Shown here piece after piece: positions 12,041-24,648 of a DNA stretch of 64,000 bases. The notes beneath the pieces were generated by a model. The model saw nothing but the letters and a program-made list of their open reading frames with translations. It was not told the origin of the DNA and did no database searches. Position 1 is the stretch's first letter, and each line of letters starts with the position of its first letter. The position numbers and the translations under genes were made by a program. Source of the stretch: Climacium dendroides (Eukaryota; Streptophyta; Bryopsida; Hypnales; Climaciaceae); the NCBI GenBank assembly GCA_950106755.1, contig OX467082.1:36766001-36830000 (forward strand). Reading direction: 5' to 3'.

Positions 12041-12597
12041 GCACACGATGAGAGTGATCTCTGTTCTGGAAGGGCTCGTCAATCGCCTCGGGGGATGTAC
12101 AATTGATAATGTCGGTGCCAGTACTTGGAAATGCCATTGTAAAGTGTCAGAAGCTGACTCTTCTCTTCGTCTTGACTTGAAGGCATGAAATAGGAGAGCA
12201 CTGCTATGGACCAGCACCAGCGCGGGTGTCGAGATTCCGTTCCAACGTTTGTTATCCTCCTGTAAGAATTGCACTGCGGAATCTCGTGAGGTTCTTTAGG
12301 GTTACAGGGGTTTCTACTGCTGGTCTGCACGCTTTGAGTTAACTGTAATGGACCAAAAGCCCCAAGCGACCTTCGTGTTTTTGTAGCATATTTGGATTGG
12401 TCATATTGAGGTATTCTTTTGTGACCAACACATGGAATGTTCTTCAGTGATGCTGGTGGTATAGAATATGAATCATATTTTGTTCACAGTATGATGGACT
12501 GAATAGGTCATTTTGAAAACTATGAACATTTGGTCCTTGACAGCGTGTGTGTTGATGGCTGCAGCTGAGTCAACCGGAAGTGTGTCCTCGACCAGCT

Positions 12598-15500
12598 ATG
12601 GCGGCCTTCCCTTGCTGCCCTTGCCCTGCCCTGCGCCTCGTGCCGCAACATCGCCTGGTTGCTGTCCACGCCGTTGCCAAGCGCAGTCCCAAGCGCCTCA
12701 AATACTCTTCCCCTGCCTCCCGCAAAGTACTCGTCTCAAATATTCCCAAGCACTAGATTTCTTGTTATTCTAATGCCTGTTAGTTGACAAAGCAAACATG
12801 CTAGATTTATGATGCTATTCTAATGTCATATCCACACATTTCTACAAGACAACATGAAAGTAACATCACATTTCAGGGGCTGATTTACTGCTACATTTAC
12901 AGCTTTTAAGTAATGTCGATATGACATCAATTTAACGTCAACTTAACTTTGGTTTCATGGTCTTGTCAGATAGGCATGAAGTTAATGTTAATCTAATGGG
13001 GCTTCTCGTTTCGCTTACTTGCTTTTGTGTAATGGTTCCTCATTTTTGCACGCCATTGCTGTGCTTTTTTCTTGGTCCCAGAACTCCGAGGTGCAGTTAT
13101 TGCAACTCGACCCAACCGGCACGGATGTGTGGCGCTTAGATCCCATTGTCGAGCTTATTCAGTCGGGTGCTGTTGGTATCATCCCCACAGACACTGTGTA
13201 CGTCCTTTGTCATTGTCTCCTCTTCTGTTCCATTGCTTCATCTGCAGAGCTTCTCTCTGGGGTTGCACAATACTCTCTTGACATGATTTGTGTGGCATTG
13301 CCATTTGATTCGAAGTTCTTTGATGCAGATACGCCATTGTTTGCGATCTAAAGAATCGGCAGGCCATCGACCGCTTGTATAGGTGCGCGACACGCTTGTG
13401 CTTTTTTTTCGTTTGGTTTCCAATTGCTTTCCGTTCATGTCTTCGCTTCTTGTATTTTGTTGCAGTGCTCCTTGGCATTTGATTTGTCTGAGCTATTATT
13501 GCTTCATTCTGACGATTTTCATCAATGGTTTGCAGGATCAAGAATATGGATCCCATGAAGGTATGCCTCGATTTTCCGTGATGCACTTGAGTTCTGTGGT
13601 TATATGATTCCGGTTGTTGACTTGAATATCAATTGGTCATATCACAATTTGATTGATCATGTTGTCAAATCCTTGATGGGCCAATTTAATATCACCAAAA
13701 TCAGTTTCGAACATTGGATGTATTGGTGAAAAGGTAAACAAAATTGGATAACAGAGAGTCCCATATGACATACTCAAATCCGCTCAAGAAAAATGACTCT
13801 CAATTTTGGGCCTTTTGTGTTTTTAGAGATTAAGCGTAAATTTGCGTGTAGGTCAGGATCTTGCAATACTGGACTGATTCTTTCTATGGTGAAGCAATTC
13901 ATTTCCTAACTAGTTGTTCAGTGTCGACTTGAGTACACGTTTACATGCTCTTTGGTGATTTGACTAATTGTAAACTATTGCAGCCGTTGAGTATACTTTG
14001 TAGGTCGTTTCAAGATGTTGACAAATATACTCTGGGGTTTCCCCGGGGCAATAGCCATGGCCAGACGAATGTTTTCCGAGCTGCTCGACAGTGCCTCCCC
14101 GGACCTGTATGTTCGCATGAACTTCGCTCAAATGTTGCATAGACTGTTTGGTTTAGGTGAGAGTACTTTGTGTCTATCTCTCTTGTGATGCAAGCTTTGT
14201 TCAGAATTTCTGATATTCTATCTGGACGCAGTATACATTCATTCTGACCGCGAGTAAGGAAATGCCGAAGCAGTGCGCAACATTTGGTGGGAGCTCGGCC
14301 ATAAGTTGTGCACCTCGTAAAAGCGTCGGTGTCCGGATGCCAGATGATGCTATTTGTGCAGCGCTACTGGCAAGATTAGACGAGCCCTTGCTTTGTACCA
14401 GGTGACACAAGTGAAATATATACTTGGAACTTGAGCTCAGAATTTGGAATTATGTTTGTGTTTGGAATGTATTCCAGGCTTCTCATTCAAAAGTTGTGCT
14501 AATTATGCAGTGTTCGACAACGAGCGGCGGATGATTGGATGCTGGATCCAGTTATTATTGCTGATACTTACGGTGCCTCCTCGGGGAGGGAGGTATATTT
14601 ATTCTTTCCTCTCGCGCAGGATATCTTTGCGTTAGCATCTTTGAAAGTATTTTTCTGTTGCCCCACTTTCTCAGTTTTCTCCCTCTGAGTTGGAAGTCAT
14701 TGTAACTCACACTGGATTTTCTGTATAAGTATTCAGTTTCAGACAACATCATCATAAAGAGAATATTCTTCCTATTTCATCTGGAGGTCTCCCTGTGGTC
14801 AGAGGCCTCCCCTTGATACGTAGTGGGGTCTTTGTATGATCCTTGTGACCAAGGGGAGACCTCCTTGTGAGGAAGATTCTCTTTATGATGCTGTGTAAGA
14901 GTTTCTGAATTAGTCTAAGTTTACTGAGAACCCTGTTCTTTGTGACCTCACTGTTCATTGTAACCCTTATCTCTCAAGTTGCGGTGAAAATCTGAGAGTG
15001 AAAATGCAGAGGTGCAGTTTGAGAATGTTTTTTCATTTCTGAGTTCTCACATACCATTCTGAGTGCGTTGTACCCTCTAGAACCGTATCAAAAATTGGGG
15101 GATTTGGGGTCCTATTAATGATAGTTGGCGTACTTCTGGAATGATGAAGAGTATACTGGTGAACTCTTTGTTGAGTAATAGTCATGTCTCTTCTTGCCTT
15201 TTTCAATCTTCAGGGTGTTGATTTTGTAATCGATGGAGGTGAGCGGCTTGCTGATCCATCTACAGTAATAGACATGACGGGTGAAACTCCTGCGATCTTG
15301 AGGCGTGGGAAAGTGAGTACCCCTTCCCTGTTTGGAACTCACATTTTATGTAATGCGTTTCATTTTGGAGGTATTGTGGTACAGATGGATAAATCCCGGA
15401 GTTTTCATTTCGTTTTGAAATGAATAACTATCGATTGTTCTTCGGATTATGTCTCGCAGCATATTTGTTTATGGCTTGGCACTTTTCTGAGAAATCTGTC

Positions 15501-15966
15501 TTGTGCTGGCCTGTGTCTCATAAGTTGTCAAGTGCACTGGTTTTGGTACTTGTTATGTTGTTGTATAGAATCGTACCCGAAGCTGATGTTCAAGTATTGC
15601 TCATTAACTCTTAAAGGACAACTTCGGTCATGCGTCAAACCACTTTGACCACAAACAAATTTTAACGGGAAAAACGCTTTTGTAGTTTCCTTCTTTCAGA
15701 CATCACCCATGAGATATATAGTACGTGATTGTATTCTTAAAAATGTAATTTACATCAATTTTGGGAGCGTAACCTTATTAAACTCCTATGTTCCTAGTTT
15801 GTCGTTGAAGGGCTAATGCAGATTGCTGAGCATATTATTTGCTATCTTCCTGATGAGTTTGATGCGATTCTTTGTACAGGGCCCTGTAGAGGATTGGATG
15901 ATTATGGAGTCTCACGACTCCACGGAAGCTGTCGGGGTGGAAGGCATGTTGAATCCGTATGCTTAG
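12598..15966 (+). CDS. YrdC/Sua5-superfamily protein, YciO-like, probably plastid
   Basis: Nine exons: 12598-12726, 13082-13197, 13329-13382, 13536-13560, 13984-14106, 14232-14401, 14511-14592, 15214-15312 and 15880-15966. They sum to 885 bases (294 residues) with matching phases. Residues 1-43 are basic and Ala/Arg/Ser-rich, like an organellar transit peptide. The fold is shown by IPTDTVYAIVCDLKN, IKNMDPMKPLSILCRS, CLPGPYTFILTASKE, VGVRMPDDAICAALL and VDFVIDGGERLADPSTVIDM. TsaC/Sua5 enzymes make threonylcarbamoyl-AMP for tRNA t6A. Here the GLAAD-type stretch is AIVCD and the TSAN motif reads TSVR, so it is closer to the YciO branch, whose role differs. I would not assume t6A synthesis. A short inverted-repeat element sits in intron 7. 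Confidence 0.88.
14750..14890. mobile_element. Foldback MITE, 141 bp, inside intron 7 of the YciO-like gene
   Basis: The left arm starts catcataaagagaatattct and contains ggaggtctccc. The right arm contains ggggagacctcc and ends agattctctttatgatg, so the two ends pair through most of the element. The centre (gtggtcagaggc / ccttgtgaccaag) also pairs in part. No coding capacity and no clear target duplication. Confidence 0.75.
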
Positions 15967-18900
15967 AGTAGACCCATTTTCTGATGATTGTTTTTCTTTC
16001 ACCTGTGTGCGATATGTAGTATTGTTTGTATGTAAATAGCTCATGGATTGCAAAGAAAGATTCAAGTCCAGGTAGGATGATCGAGCATCCAATGCTTGTA
16101 AATGCTTGTAAATTCGGTATTCTAGCTCATTACGTTGCGTCCTTTCAAATTGTAAGTTCGAGTGGATCATAAGTGATCCATCCATGTTATTTGGAATGAG
16201 AATGAAGATGCGAGGACGAGTCGGATCTACTTAAGAATTGGCAGTATTTGGAAGGATGGTTGTGGCTTAGGCGATGTGCAGACTTGTATGGCAAGAAGAG
16301 TGGAAATGAGTAATGTATGCATGCACATGTGTGAGCAGTACCGTACGTGTGAAGGTCAAATTCGGCAGAAATTAAGTCATTTTAAAAAAAGTGCCACATG
16401 TCATCTTGTGAATGGTTTGAGGTGACGTGGACCCTTGAAAATGTGGTGCAGAAATTCAATTTTGGCACTTAGTTGCTGAAGCATACCTTCATTTATGGTA
16501 GTAGAAAGTTGGTCTTGGAGCATTAGAGCTTGGTTTTCCAAGATTAGGTTTCTACTAAGGTAGTGGGCTCACGAAGTGACTGTTTACGGGCTGGTCGGTC
16601 TTTTTGATGGTCTTTAAATACATGAAATTATTTGTCTTTATTTTTCACTTGAAGAAAAATTGATTTGGAACCTAACCCAAGTGGTTTCATATTTTTTAGA
16701 GCATTTATGAATTACTTGTGAATTTCCAAAGAATTCTGCCTAGGTATCTATTTATGATCCCTAGGCCTTGCAAAATCCACACACATGTGGTCTGAAAACA
16801 AGCACTGTAGCATGCAAAAAGTAATAGGCAAGGTTCCTAAATGCAATCTGTACTAAACTTAACTCTTAAAGTGCCAAGGCCTATTTTGGTCAAAAATCAC
16901 TCAATTGCCATTTTTGCTCAATTCATCCAAGGCAATAAAAAAAATAGTTTCAAAAAAATCTAGCCATAGGATCTTGTACTTTACTTGTATGAGACCATGT
17001 AGTAAAAATTTCATGAAGTTTGACTATATAGATTAAAAGATATTAACATTCAAAGTTTGAGTGAAATTTTTTTTTTGGAATGCACATACATGTTTTTAGA
17101 AATGGAACCACATTAGCTCTAACTACATCCCCTATAAAAGTATGAACAAATAATTGGTAAATGATAAACCACTTCTTCATCATCAAAGGAGCATTGATTA
17201 CCCATTTACCAACCTCTTAAAGTCCATTTTAAAGCCAACTAGAGGATGGTTTGAAGAAGAGGGTTGGAATTCCAGCCACCTACCTTAGTGTAGACTCTCT
17301 CTCATGTGAAGATATAGGATGCCAAGTTGGACTTTTTTTGGCTTTTTGGTGTCAGATTGCATTAGAAAAATCATTCATCTTTTTTATGGTCAAAAATGCT
17401 TAAAAACTTGGATGAAATCATCAAATTTGTAAATCAAAACCAAATTATAGACATGTAATGTGCTAATGTGATATTTTCTATCCAATATGTGGATGAATGT
17501 TGAAATTTGGAGCACTACTATATCATTTTATGTCACCACATTGGTACTTTTTTTTTAAATTAAAAAAAAAGTCAAGGACTTGTAGGCTTATGTTCCAATG
17601 TTCCAATTGTGGACAATGAACAAAGAAATTCCAAGGGCATTTTTTACCTCAAAACTTCTCATTCATCTAAACAAATGCAAGATTTCTTAAAAAAAAATTG
17701 TATGATGACTTTGATAATCTTGAGGTAATAATATATATTTTTGTAAAGATATTTGCAAAAATATGCAAAATTCAAGAAATAATTCATAAGCCTACAAGTC
17801 CCATAAACAATGCTACGACCATTTTTTAGTCAATGAATGACAAAGAATCGAGCAAAGAATCCTTGTGTGTAGGATAGAAATGCAACTATTCATCCTCAAA
17901 ATTTTGCATAAAAAGGGGAGGTCTTGTATAGTAGTTTGACTTCCAATGAGTGCTTTAGAATTTTTTTTTAAACCAACTATTCACACAATGCTAAAAGGGA
18001 TAATTTCAACAATCACAGGCTTGTCTTTTAAGGATTAAAGAATGAAGAATGGTGTGCATAATGTACATGATGGTTTTTGCTTGGTCGAGCATTTCTAATT
18101 ATATAGTTCATGGTTGTCTTTTGTGATGTATTGTTCTTTTTTATGTCTTACTTCTATGCCGATTAGTATAGTTACATGTATACATGATTATCTATACCTT
18201 AAATGAGGTTGTTTGTTTGTTACAGTGAAATCTTTGGAACCTTGAGTCCTCTAGTTGCATTTTTGGTATTGCTAGAAAGTTCTTTGTGAAGAGGTGTGCA
18301 TGGACTTTGATTCATGGCATATTAATTCTTGAACCAAAAGATATTGAATTTCAAAGTTTTTATTTTATTGAGATTAAGGAGAGGTAGAAATGACCAATTG
18401 CAATGAGTGAATAAAAGATGGCAACTGTCAGAAAGCAAAGTACAAATGATTGCCTAAGGAGAAAACACCTAAAATTGTCAAAGTAAGTAATTCAATATAG
18501 CTAAAGGCTCTTTTTTCAAGAAAAAAACATTTTTGTAGTATTAGCAATTGAAAATTATGGATTAAAATTTTTTTGGATTAGATATGTAATTGTAATAAAT
18601 TTCTAAAGTAGAAGTTCTCTAAGGCTTTTGAAACCATCACATTGTTTGGTCATAAAAGTGAAATTTAAAGAATCAACAATCAACCAATCACAATTAAGTA
18701 AGGGAATAATTTAATGACACTTTCCAAGACACTTTCCATGGAAGCCTTCTTATCAAGAATGGATATAAGGATGTTTTAAAGTATTTTTACCTTAAATGTA
18801 TTCTTCCCAACTCAAATGTTGTAGATTCTCTTTTTGACACACTAATACCATTGAAAATTATATAATCCTTGGATCATTTTTTTTTTCCTATTTCATGTAA

Positions 18901-19876
18901 CAACAACACCATTCAATAATTGAATTTACTCAAAGTTTGTGCCAATCTATTATTATATTTTGTGATAGTCTTAAAATATCAAAAAAAATTGAGAGATTTG
19001 AAGAAATGTTTTTTTAGGGATACTTTATTAGAACAATACTTTGAATGATAAAGTGATATAAACTTTTGGAGGGGCAATATTGACAACATAGTTTCCAATT
19101 CTTAATGAATGAAATCAGTGAAGTGATACAAAATCCCACACGGTAGAATTGCCCTATCTTTGGGGATCATGAATGTATACACTTAAAGATGAATGTGAGT
19201 AAATGATTTCATTTATTTTTAATAAGATTTGTTTGTGGGAATAGATAACTTTGTCACTTTTGTAAAAATAAGTGTCTATCAACCCTTTTTTTTACTTTTT
19301 GAGAAAGTGCCAAGATGTGATCACTTACAATTTAGTGAAGGATTGTATTTCTACATTCATTCATCTTTTGGACCAAAAAACACTTTATAATTATATTCAT
19401 GCACTTTTTCATTCAAATTTGTCAACTTCAAACTCATTTTTAATAAAAATGGGAAATTTTTGGAGAAAAGAATTACTTTTGGAGGGCAAAAAGTAGAAAT
19501 TTATTTTGAAATGGCGCAATCTGGCTCTATGGTGCCAAAAGAAGAGGGTTGGTGTCTATATGGCCCGAAATAATTGAAATATAAAATCTAGGATTGAACA
19601 ATTTCTTTAACTCATCTATAAATTTTTGGATTTTTTTGAATGGAGAGGAATAAAAACCTCTTTGAGGCTCAATCCTCAAATTTTCCTTCTAGTGGAAGAC
19701 AAACATAAGAGAACCATTGAGAGAACTATTTAGTTCATCAATGTGCTTAATTCTATCAAGTCAATGTTGGCAAACTCCATTGGTTATCTCAAACATGTTT
19801 TCTATTAGTGTTCAAGAACTAAAATATAAAAGCAATAAGGGGGTGATTCTCCCTACAATAACCCATTTAGAACCAC
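15967..19876. other. AT-rich intergenic DNA with decayed dispersed repeats
   Basis: No gene found. The first 300 bases are probably the 3' untranslated region of the YciO-like gene. The rest holds old repeats that recur elsewhere. About 16860-17060 resembles 33085-33280. About 17440-17560 resembles 44330-44450 in the opposite orientation. 17868-18052 resembles 27612-27795. The longest frame (19272-19496) is AT-driven. Confidence 0.5.
17868..18052 (+). repeat. Dispersed repeat, about 185 bp, copy 1
   Basis: Shares an ordered set of blocks with 27612-27795: taggatagaa, ctattcat, aggtctt, ttgacttccaatga (ttgaacttccaatga in the other copy), attcacacaat and tttaaggattaa. The copies are diverged by about a quarter by eye. 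Same orientation. Nature unknown; no terminal structure recognised. Confidence 0.6.
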
Positions 19877-20150
19877 TACACTAAAATTGGTAAATAGTGT
19901 TGGCTACACTAATTGTCAACAATAACACTAATTGTGATTTGCAAGGTTAGTGTTAGAACATTATTTATCCATTCTAACACTATTTTAGCTCTATAGTAAA
20001 ATTTGGTCATTTCAACATTTCTACGAGACTGCATTTAGTGTTAGATGAGAATAAAATATAGAAGTTGGAATGGTGGGAAAATAGTGTTGGGGGTAAAAAA
20101 TAGGGAACAATACTAATTATCATCCAACACTATTTACCAATTTTAGTGTA
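19877..20150. mobile_element. 274 bp MITE with a perfect 27-base terminal inverted repeat
   Basis: The left end (19877-19903) reads tacactaaaattggtaaata and continues gtgttgg. The right end (20124-20150) is its exact complement. The outermost TA on each side could be a target duplication, leaving 25-base inverted repeats that start CACTAAAATT. The interior also repeats the word 'aacactaat' and has no coding frame. Perfect ends suggest a fairly recent insertion. Confidence 0.88.
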
Positions 20151-20389
20151 CTAATCATTATTATTGATTGTAGATTTTCAAATCAAGTCCAACATTTCAA
20201 TCATCACATTTAGTAGATTGTGCTCATATCCATGAGTTTGTAGACTATCCATTCAAATCTTTAAACATTCATTTAATTATTTCAAGCACATTTTCTACCA
20301 AATGCTATTTACAATGAAGAATGATGCTCCTCATCAAGTATTCCTATACAAGGAAAACTAGCCTATTACAAGCCAACCATCCATAACAC

Positions 20390-20840
20390 ACTTAGAGAAT
20401 GACCCTTTACAATCTTGCATCGACCTTTGACAAAAAAATTTCAATGAATGAGATTTGGACTATATGAGGTTGAATTAGTGACCACAGTCAATGTCTTGGA
20501 TGACTGTGATGGAGTGATTTATAACTGCAATAGAAACTTCCATCTTTTTAGTGTAAATTCATCACAAGAAGTGACTTTTTTAGGCCTTCACATTTTGGCC
20601 ATGTTAAGAAACATTGTGTTTGATTTAGGTGAGTAAGTTGACCATTATGGATACACTTTTGTTGCCATTTGGGGGCAATCTAGAGACTCTCTTAGGCCAA
20701 TTGGGTGGTACACTTCAAAAATTTATAACAAACTCATACTTTGTCAAAAAAAAAATTAAAATTAAAATTGCTCTCCCCATTTCTCACATTTATCTTTGTA
20801 TTGAAAAAAAACTAAAAATTTTAACAATGGCAATAGGGTA
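20390..20840 (+). repeat. Dispersed repeat family R1, copy 1
   Basis: Shares blocks in order with 35620-36150, and in reverse orientation with 38427-38988 and 46538-46972. The blocks are cttgcatc, aatga(a)tgag, 'agtgtaaattcatcac', 'agagactctcttaggccaat' and 'ataacaaactcatactttgtc'. The two minus-oriented copies are bounded by inverted repeats; I see no clean inverted end here. A short frame (20629-20841, GGNLETLLGQLGGTLQKF) matches part of a minus-strand frame at 38561-38974, but this may only reflect nucleotide homology. Confidence 0.65.
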
Positions 20841-21282
20841 GGGAAAAGCAGTCATTCTACTTGATCAAGGAAAATTTTAGAGGAAGGGCAATGTTGAAAC
20901 ACCACTGACCCACCGGCCCACCGCACCGTAGAGTCCTTCGAGTAGATCAGGCAGGTCGACAAATGTCGAAGAACAGGCGCCAAGCCTTCGTTCATCACCA
21001 GCAACCGACATCCTGAGACTCCCTGATAGACTTCTGTGCTCAGCGAGCTCGCATTTCCTCCCATTCTCCAGCCACTCAGCCTCCATTGTACACCGCCTTC
21101 TTCAGTTCCTCCACAACCTCATTCTTCCGCTCTCATCTTCCATTCTTCCTTCACATTCTCTTCGCAATTGCCAATTGCACTCCCCAATTGCGCACCCCAA
21201 CAGCAATCTCTTGGACCCAATTGGAAATTCACAGTAAATCCACCGCAATTCACCTTGACTTCATCTTTGTGACTTCATTGTG
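20841..21282. other. Promoter and leader region of the DUF1279 gene
   Basis: From about 20890 the DNA turns GC-rich and pyrimidine-rich, as expected for a plant 5' untranslated region, and runs into the start codon at 21283. No separate gene is supported; frames on both strands overlap without exon borders. I cannot place a TATA box with confidence. Confidence 0.4.
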
Positions 21283-23772
21283 ATGGCTGCTGCGGCTATG
21301 GCGCAAGTGGCGCCCGTGCTGCCTTCTGCAAGACCCCCACTTCCAAATGCGAGCTTGCAGTCTCGCTCGACCCGAGCTTCGCTTCCCACCCAGCCTTTGA
21401 GTCTGCCGGTGTTGGCATGGGGTGTCTCGCGACCGGCGAGAGTGGTGTGCGCTGCGACCAAGGAGGAGAAGGAGCAGCAGGAGATCACCCAGGAGGAAGC
21501 CAAGACGCAGGTGGAGAGCAAGAGCAAGAGTGAGAGTGACGCGGAGACCGTCACGCGCAAATTCGGACTCGAAGCGGGGCTTTGGAAGGTGAGTTTGTGT
21601 GGCGGATTCTGTTTTAGGGTTTGGGGTTAGGCGGTTGCGTTTCTTGGAAGAGGTGAATTGGCTCGTGAGCGCTCGGAATGGACTTGGTTCATGAGGATTG
21701 TGTTTGTGTCGGTGGTGGGGAGAGTAGAATCTGGTGCATTGTTGGGAGAGGAGTGAGAGTTTGAGATTTGCGCTTTGAGAATGGAGGCAATTTGGGCTCC
21801 GTGTTGAAAATACTGCGAGGGGCTTGGTACTTTGGTTCAAGATTCTGGGGTTTAAGAGTAGCGCTTGGTTGGATTTGGAAAGAATCGGCGGATTTGTGTC
21901 GTTGAAATCATGAATTGCGACATTGTCGAATTGGATGTTAGGGCTTTTAAGGTTTTTGCTTTGAGAATGAAGGTGATGTAGGCAATCTTCTATTTGAAAG
22001 TGTCTACGAGGGGTTAGTGGCAAGACCCGAGACTGAATTTGGAAAGAAATTACGTCGTGGCATGACTCATGATTACTATTGCAAGATCATGGCCCATGAC
22101 CCCTAATGGTGAAGAGCTCATGATTTCTTTTGCAGAATTTTACTGTTTCTTTCCATTTGGGTCACCAAGTGATTCTGAGCTCAAGAATCTCGTCCAGAAA
22201 TACTAGCCCTTGTGTAGAGTATTGAAATTGAGTTTCAGAATTGCCTCCAATTGTAGACGAGGAAGCTCGAACTCTTGACACCCCTACCCTCTCGACACTA
22301 GCAGCTGTCACAATGGCCCTTTGTTGTCAATTGTAATGCTATGAACCAGAATGAAAGTACACGCGCAATGGAGTTTTGAAGGCTCGTTTTAGAATCACCT
22401 CCTCTTTCACATCACAAATCTCGCACTCCGGCACCCCAACGTGAGCTCTTTTATTGGAGGGGGGCCGTCTGTCGTGAGAGAGAGTAATCCCTCAACTTGG
22501 GAACCGCTTTCCAGTGACCCCACTGTGCACACGGCAGCATGCACTGCACATGGCACAGCATACTGCAGAGGTACCGTATTGCAGATTGTATTCAAGTTAC
22601 CGTGTGCAGTGCACTTTCCCGTGTTCCCCGGGTGTGGGATATTGCTCACATGTGTGTGAAGGTGATGAGTTCGAGGGGCTGGTGTACTGGGTAGCCGCAT
22701 GTATGCTTAACGAGATGGGTGGTCGCAGATCTTCTCTTCTAAGGGCGACGAAGAGGGCGAAGCAGGGAAGGACAAGAAAACCAACCAAGCCAAGGAGCTT
22801 CTGAAGCGCTACGGAGGGGCGTATCTGGCCACGTCCATTTCCTTGTCGCTCGTGTCGTTCGCGCTCTGTTACGTGCTCGTGCAAGCCGGCGTGGACGTGC
22901 CCACCGTGTTGGAAAAGGTACGCGATGCATCAGCCTCAATGAATGGAATGGCAGGCTTGTGCAATTAACTAATTACCTTGAAAGGAGAGCCTCGTTATGA
23001 CGTAGACAAATGGCTGTGAAGTGGAGCTATATCGTCTAGTCAAGTTCCGAAGCAACAACACCAATCCTACAGGCCATATGACTCCTTTCACAGCCGTTAT
23101 CGGTCATAACTAACCACAATGAGCAATTGATACAATTAGGTGCATGCTAATTTGTCAGTTGTGTCCAACTGGCGCTAGTTTGTCAGTTGACGATGAGTTG
23201 CACAGTGATATACGTCATCTACTTCAAAACGATGCATATCATGTCAATTGACGATTCCTGTACTTGGTGGATGTCCGTCATGAAGGTTGCAGACTATGGT
23301 TTGTAATGTTTGTGTTCCAGACCAATCTTAGAGCACCATGTAGTCAAGATTTCTCGCCGTGGCCATGACGAGAAATTACACGCTGAGCCACAAGAGTGGC
23401 AAGGAATGTTTTGTCGATAACAAGATTTTACTTTCACATTATCAAATATAACCTTAATGGTTGGATCCTGCTCTCAATCAAGAGTCTCAAAAGAAGGACA
23501 AGATTTTGAGATCCATAGCATGGCTGTTACCTCTACAGAAATTTTAGGATATGTATGAGCCCTCCAATGTGGACACTGAATTGGGAGGTGTGTGCAATGA
23601 CCAACAGGTGGGCATTCATGTGAACGAAACGGGCGAGAAGGTGGGCACGTTTGCATTGGCTTATGCGGCGCACAAGGCGCTGTCGCCCGTTCGATTTCCG
23701 CCCACAGTGGCGCTCACGCCCATTGTGGCCTCCTGGTTTGGTAAGAAGCCAAATGACGATGCCTCCAAGTAG
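21283..23772 (+). CDS. Plastid DUF1279 (FAM210-like) membrane protein
   Basis: Three exons: 21283-21588, 22729-22917 and 23608-23772 (306, 189 and 165 bases, all phase 0), encoding 219 residues. The first about 60 residues are rich in Ala, Ser, Pro and Arg with few acids, a typical plastid transit peptide. A highly charged linker (KEEKEQQEITQEEAKTQVES) follows. The DUF1279 domain starts near residue 118 with KELLKRYGGAYLATSISLSL, includes a hydrophobic segment (LVSFALCYVLVQAGVDVPTV) and continues in exon 3 with TGEKVGTFALAYAAHKALSP and VRFPPTVALTPIVASWFGKK. The family includes animal FAM210 proteins of mitochondria; plant members are plastid-predicted and poorly characterised. The stop follows directly after a short charged tail. 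Intron 1 is 1.1 kb. Confidence 0.88.
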
Positions 23773-24648
23773 GCTCGTTTAGTGTACTGTACTGTACATA
23801 CTCTAGCGATAATAGTTCTCCCCCTGCAGAGCTTATTCTTTCGTGTTGTGAGGCTCAATTTGCTTTTCCCTTTTGGGCGCCAGCACTGTCCGCATAGTTT
23901 CGACTAGGCTAGTGTGTAGTTAGTTTCTTCACCCATTGTTGTAATCTGGCTCCTTACGAATTCTGTCAATGCATGCCTGAGTTGGCAGCGTTTGATCTCA
24001 TTCGTACGTCTTCCACCAGCGAAGCTTGTGGCTTCCTGTCTGCTTTGTGCATTGCTCCCTCGGTTGTTGCATTCCCTATGCTTTCTTGTTTTGATCGTAT
24101 ACTCTATAGTTTCTTTTGCAATAGGTCATGTGTGTCCTGCCTCAGAATGCAATGGTGAAATCAGCCAAACTTGAAGCTGTTTGCTTGAGTATCTTCTCGT
24201 AGTGACGAACCAAAGCTTTGTTCATCACTTTCATGTGAGTAGGGGAAAGCAAGTGAAGGAGTAAATCAATAACCTCAAGTTTTGTCGATATTTAGAATGT
24301 ATTGTTAAAACAAGCAGCGACATTAGGAGGGGCCTGATCTTGTAGCACTAGCTTGCTTTTCAAGTAGGGTCCTACTCATGTAGCTTTGCAAAGCCTCTTC
24401 CGATTCAGTCCGGAGTCAACAAAGTCATGAAGAGTGTATTCCAACATGGACTTGGAATTGGAAGGCTACACAAAGTAACTATTTTTCACATAGTTTGAAT
24501 GGATAGAAGAGTTCATGTAGTTTTTACATTGAAAATTGCTTTGACATGGTCAATGTCTTGTGCCGTCACATGTAACAAAAATTTGGCATTTGTCTTCAAT
24601 GTATATTTTATTTTGAAATGTATTTTAATATGAACTAGTGTGCCTTGT
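23773..24648. other. 3' flank of the DUF1279 gene and intergenic DNA
   Basis: The first 400 bases are probably 3' untranslated region. After 24200 the DNA is AT-rich with no recognisable gene. Frames at 23973-24174 are short and unsupported. Confidence 0.4.

Noticed and set aside
21250..22023. A 257-codon minus-strand frame
   Set aside because: It is antisense to exon 1 and intron 1 of the DUF1279 gene, which has clear domain support on the plus strand.
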